A stretch of DNA of 43,836 nucleotides, from positions 1 through 43,836 of the forward strand of contig JALRLY010000243.1 in assembly GCA_023647555.1 (NCBI GenBank), given 5' to 3'. The DNA comes from Pancytospora philotis. Taxonomy: Eukaryota; Microsporidia. Positions 43,572 to 43,836 of this stretch are shown here, in pieces. A program made the position numbers and the translations under genes. Positions within the stretch are counted from its first letter, which is position 1. Every line of letters starts with the position of its first letter. The notes under the pieces are model-generated. The model saw only the letters and a program-made list of their open reading frames with translations. It was not told where the DNA came from and did no database searches.

Positions 43572-43836
43572 ATGTTTTCTCACTTGGTAGCGGGAGTTTG
43601 CGCATTAACCATGCTTGGCGTTCGTTGCGCCCGTGCACCGGGGAGAATGAAGTACGAAGAGGATTTTTGTAGACGTCTGGAGACCGAAAAACTAGGTTCT
43701 ATGATAATAAATAATAATAAATGTTTATTGAAAGAGGCTCAGGTCGGTGCAGCTTGTGGGTGCATCTCCCTTCGGGTCGTACCATCAGTACTGGACCAGA
43801 GCGGCTCAAAAAGGGAGCTTGGAATGCTCCAAAAAC
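43572..43836 (+). pseudogene. Truncated second copy of the secreted family, running into a retroelement tail
   Basis: The first 19 codons and the upstream box match the gene at 42474 closely (MFSHLVAGVCALTMLGVRC). After a divergent stretch of about 20 codons, ACCGAAAAACTAGGTTCT matches bases near 42946 of the first gene at 15 of 18 positions. Then the ATT-rich tail of the repeat begins at about 43703. So the coding middle is deleted and the rest is replaced by retroelement sequence. The frame happens to stay open to the window end through the repeat, so a chimeric product is conceivable but unlikely. Confidence 0.65.
43710..43836 (-). mobile_element. 3' end of a putative non-LTR retroelement (right copy)
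   Basis: Inverse complement of 76-202 with one visible mismatch. Its ATT-rich tail points towards the truncated secreted-gene copy and lies within that gene, as expected if the element inserted there by its 3' end. The copy is cut by the window end. Confidence 0.6.

Noticed and set aside
1..43836. CRISPR arrays, prokaryotic operons or phage genes
   Set aside because: No regularly spaced direct repeats, no Shine-Dalgarno pattern, and all recognisable genes are eukaryotic.

Overview
The window looks like a piece of a microsporidian (highly reduced, fungus-related intracellular parasite) genome. Every recognisable gene is eukaryotic, no intron is visible, and many proteins are shorter than their yeast counterparts. 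Most confidently placed start codons are preceded by an AAATTTT-like box and/or a C-run (CCC/CCCC) within about 35 bases, a start signal known from microsporidia. Conserved genes are unusually GC-rich at third codon positions. Intergenic DNA and the lineage-specific secreted genes are clearly more AT-rich. Thirty-three intact or probable protein genes, one tRNA, one truncated gene copy and one retroelement fragment were found. I cannot name the species.

Layout. Both ends carry the same 127-bp sequence in inverted orientation (76-202 and 43710-43836), each ending in an (ATT)n-like tail that points inward. They look like 3' ends of a non-LTR retroelement on which the contig ends. From the left come a Pcf11-like 3'-end processing factor, a lysine/serine-rich orphan, a beta-propeller/coiled-coil protein (possible Nup82/Nup88), a large secreted protein built of two diverged repeats, UPF1, a helical orphan, an HMG-box protein, enolase, a small membrane protein, a casein-kinase-1 family kinase, a secreted orphan and a sugar-porter-like MFS transporter. 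The middle holds the divergent pair TSR3/TRM9, a coiled-coil orphan, a short NOC2, a tRNA-Pro(CGG), a DSK2/ubiquilin, an amino-acid permease, a 59-aa DASH-like protein, exocyst SEC8, a helical orphan, an eIF4A-type helicase, a Rab GTPase, a WD40 protein, an RRM protein, ribosomal protein uS3, RIO2, a low-GC orphan and GLE1. The right end holds a small membrane protein, an IRE1-like sensor, a retrotransposon C-terminal fragment, a secreted gene-family member and a truncated second copy of it.

How genes relate. Several steps of mRNA life are represented (Pcf11-like processing, GLE1 and perhaps Nup82/88 export, eIF4A translation, UPF1 decay). Ribosome assembly is represented by TSR3, RIO2, NOC2, uS3 and perhaps an Ipi3-like protein. 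Secretion is represented by SEC8, Rab and a CK1 with a C-terminal Cys pair. IRE1 would monitor the ER that feeds the secreted proteins. Genes are mostly single units on alternating strands, not operons.

The observations most worth following are the IRE1-like protein with a degenerate kinase but a preserved RNase catalytic set, the two-repeat secreted protein, and the right-end family whose second copy is cut by a retroelement tail. Identifications rest on reading motifs only; no database search was run.
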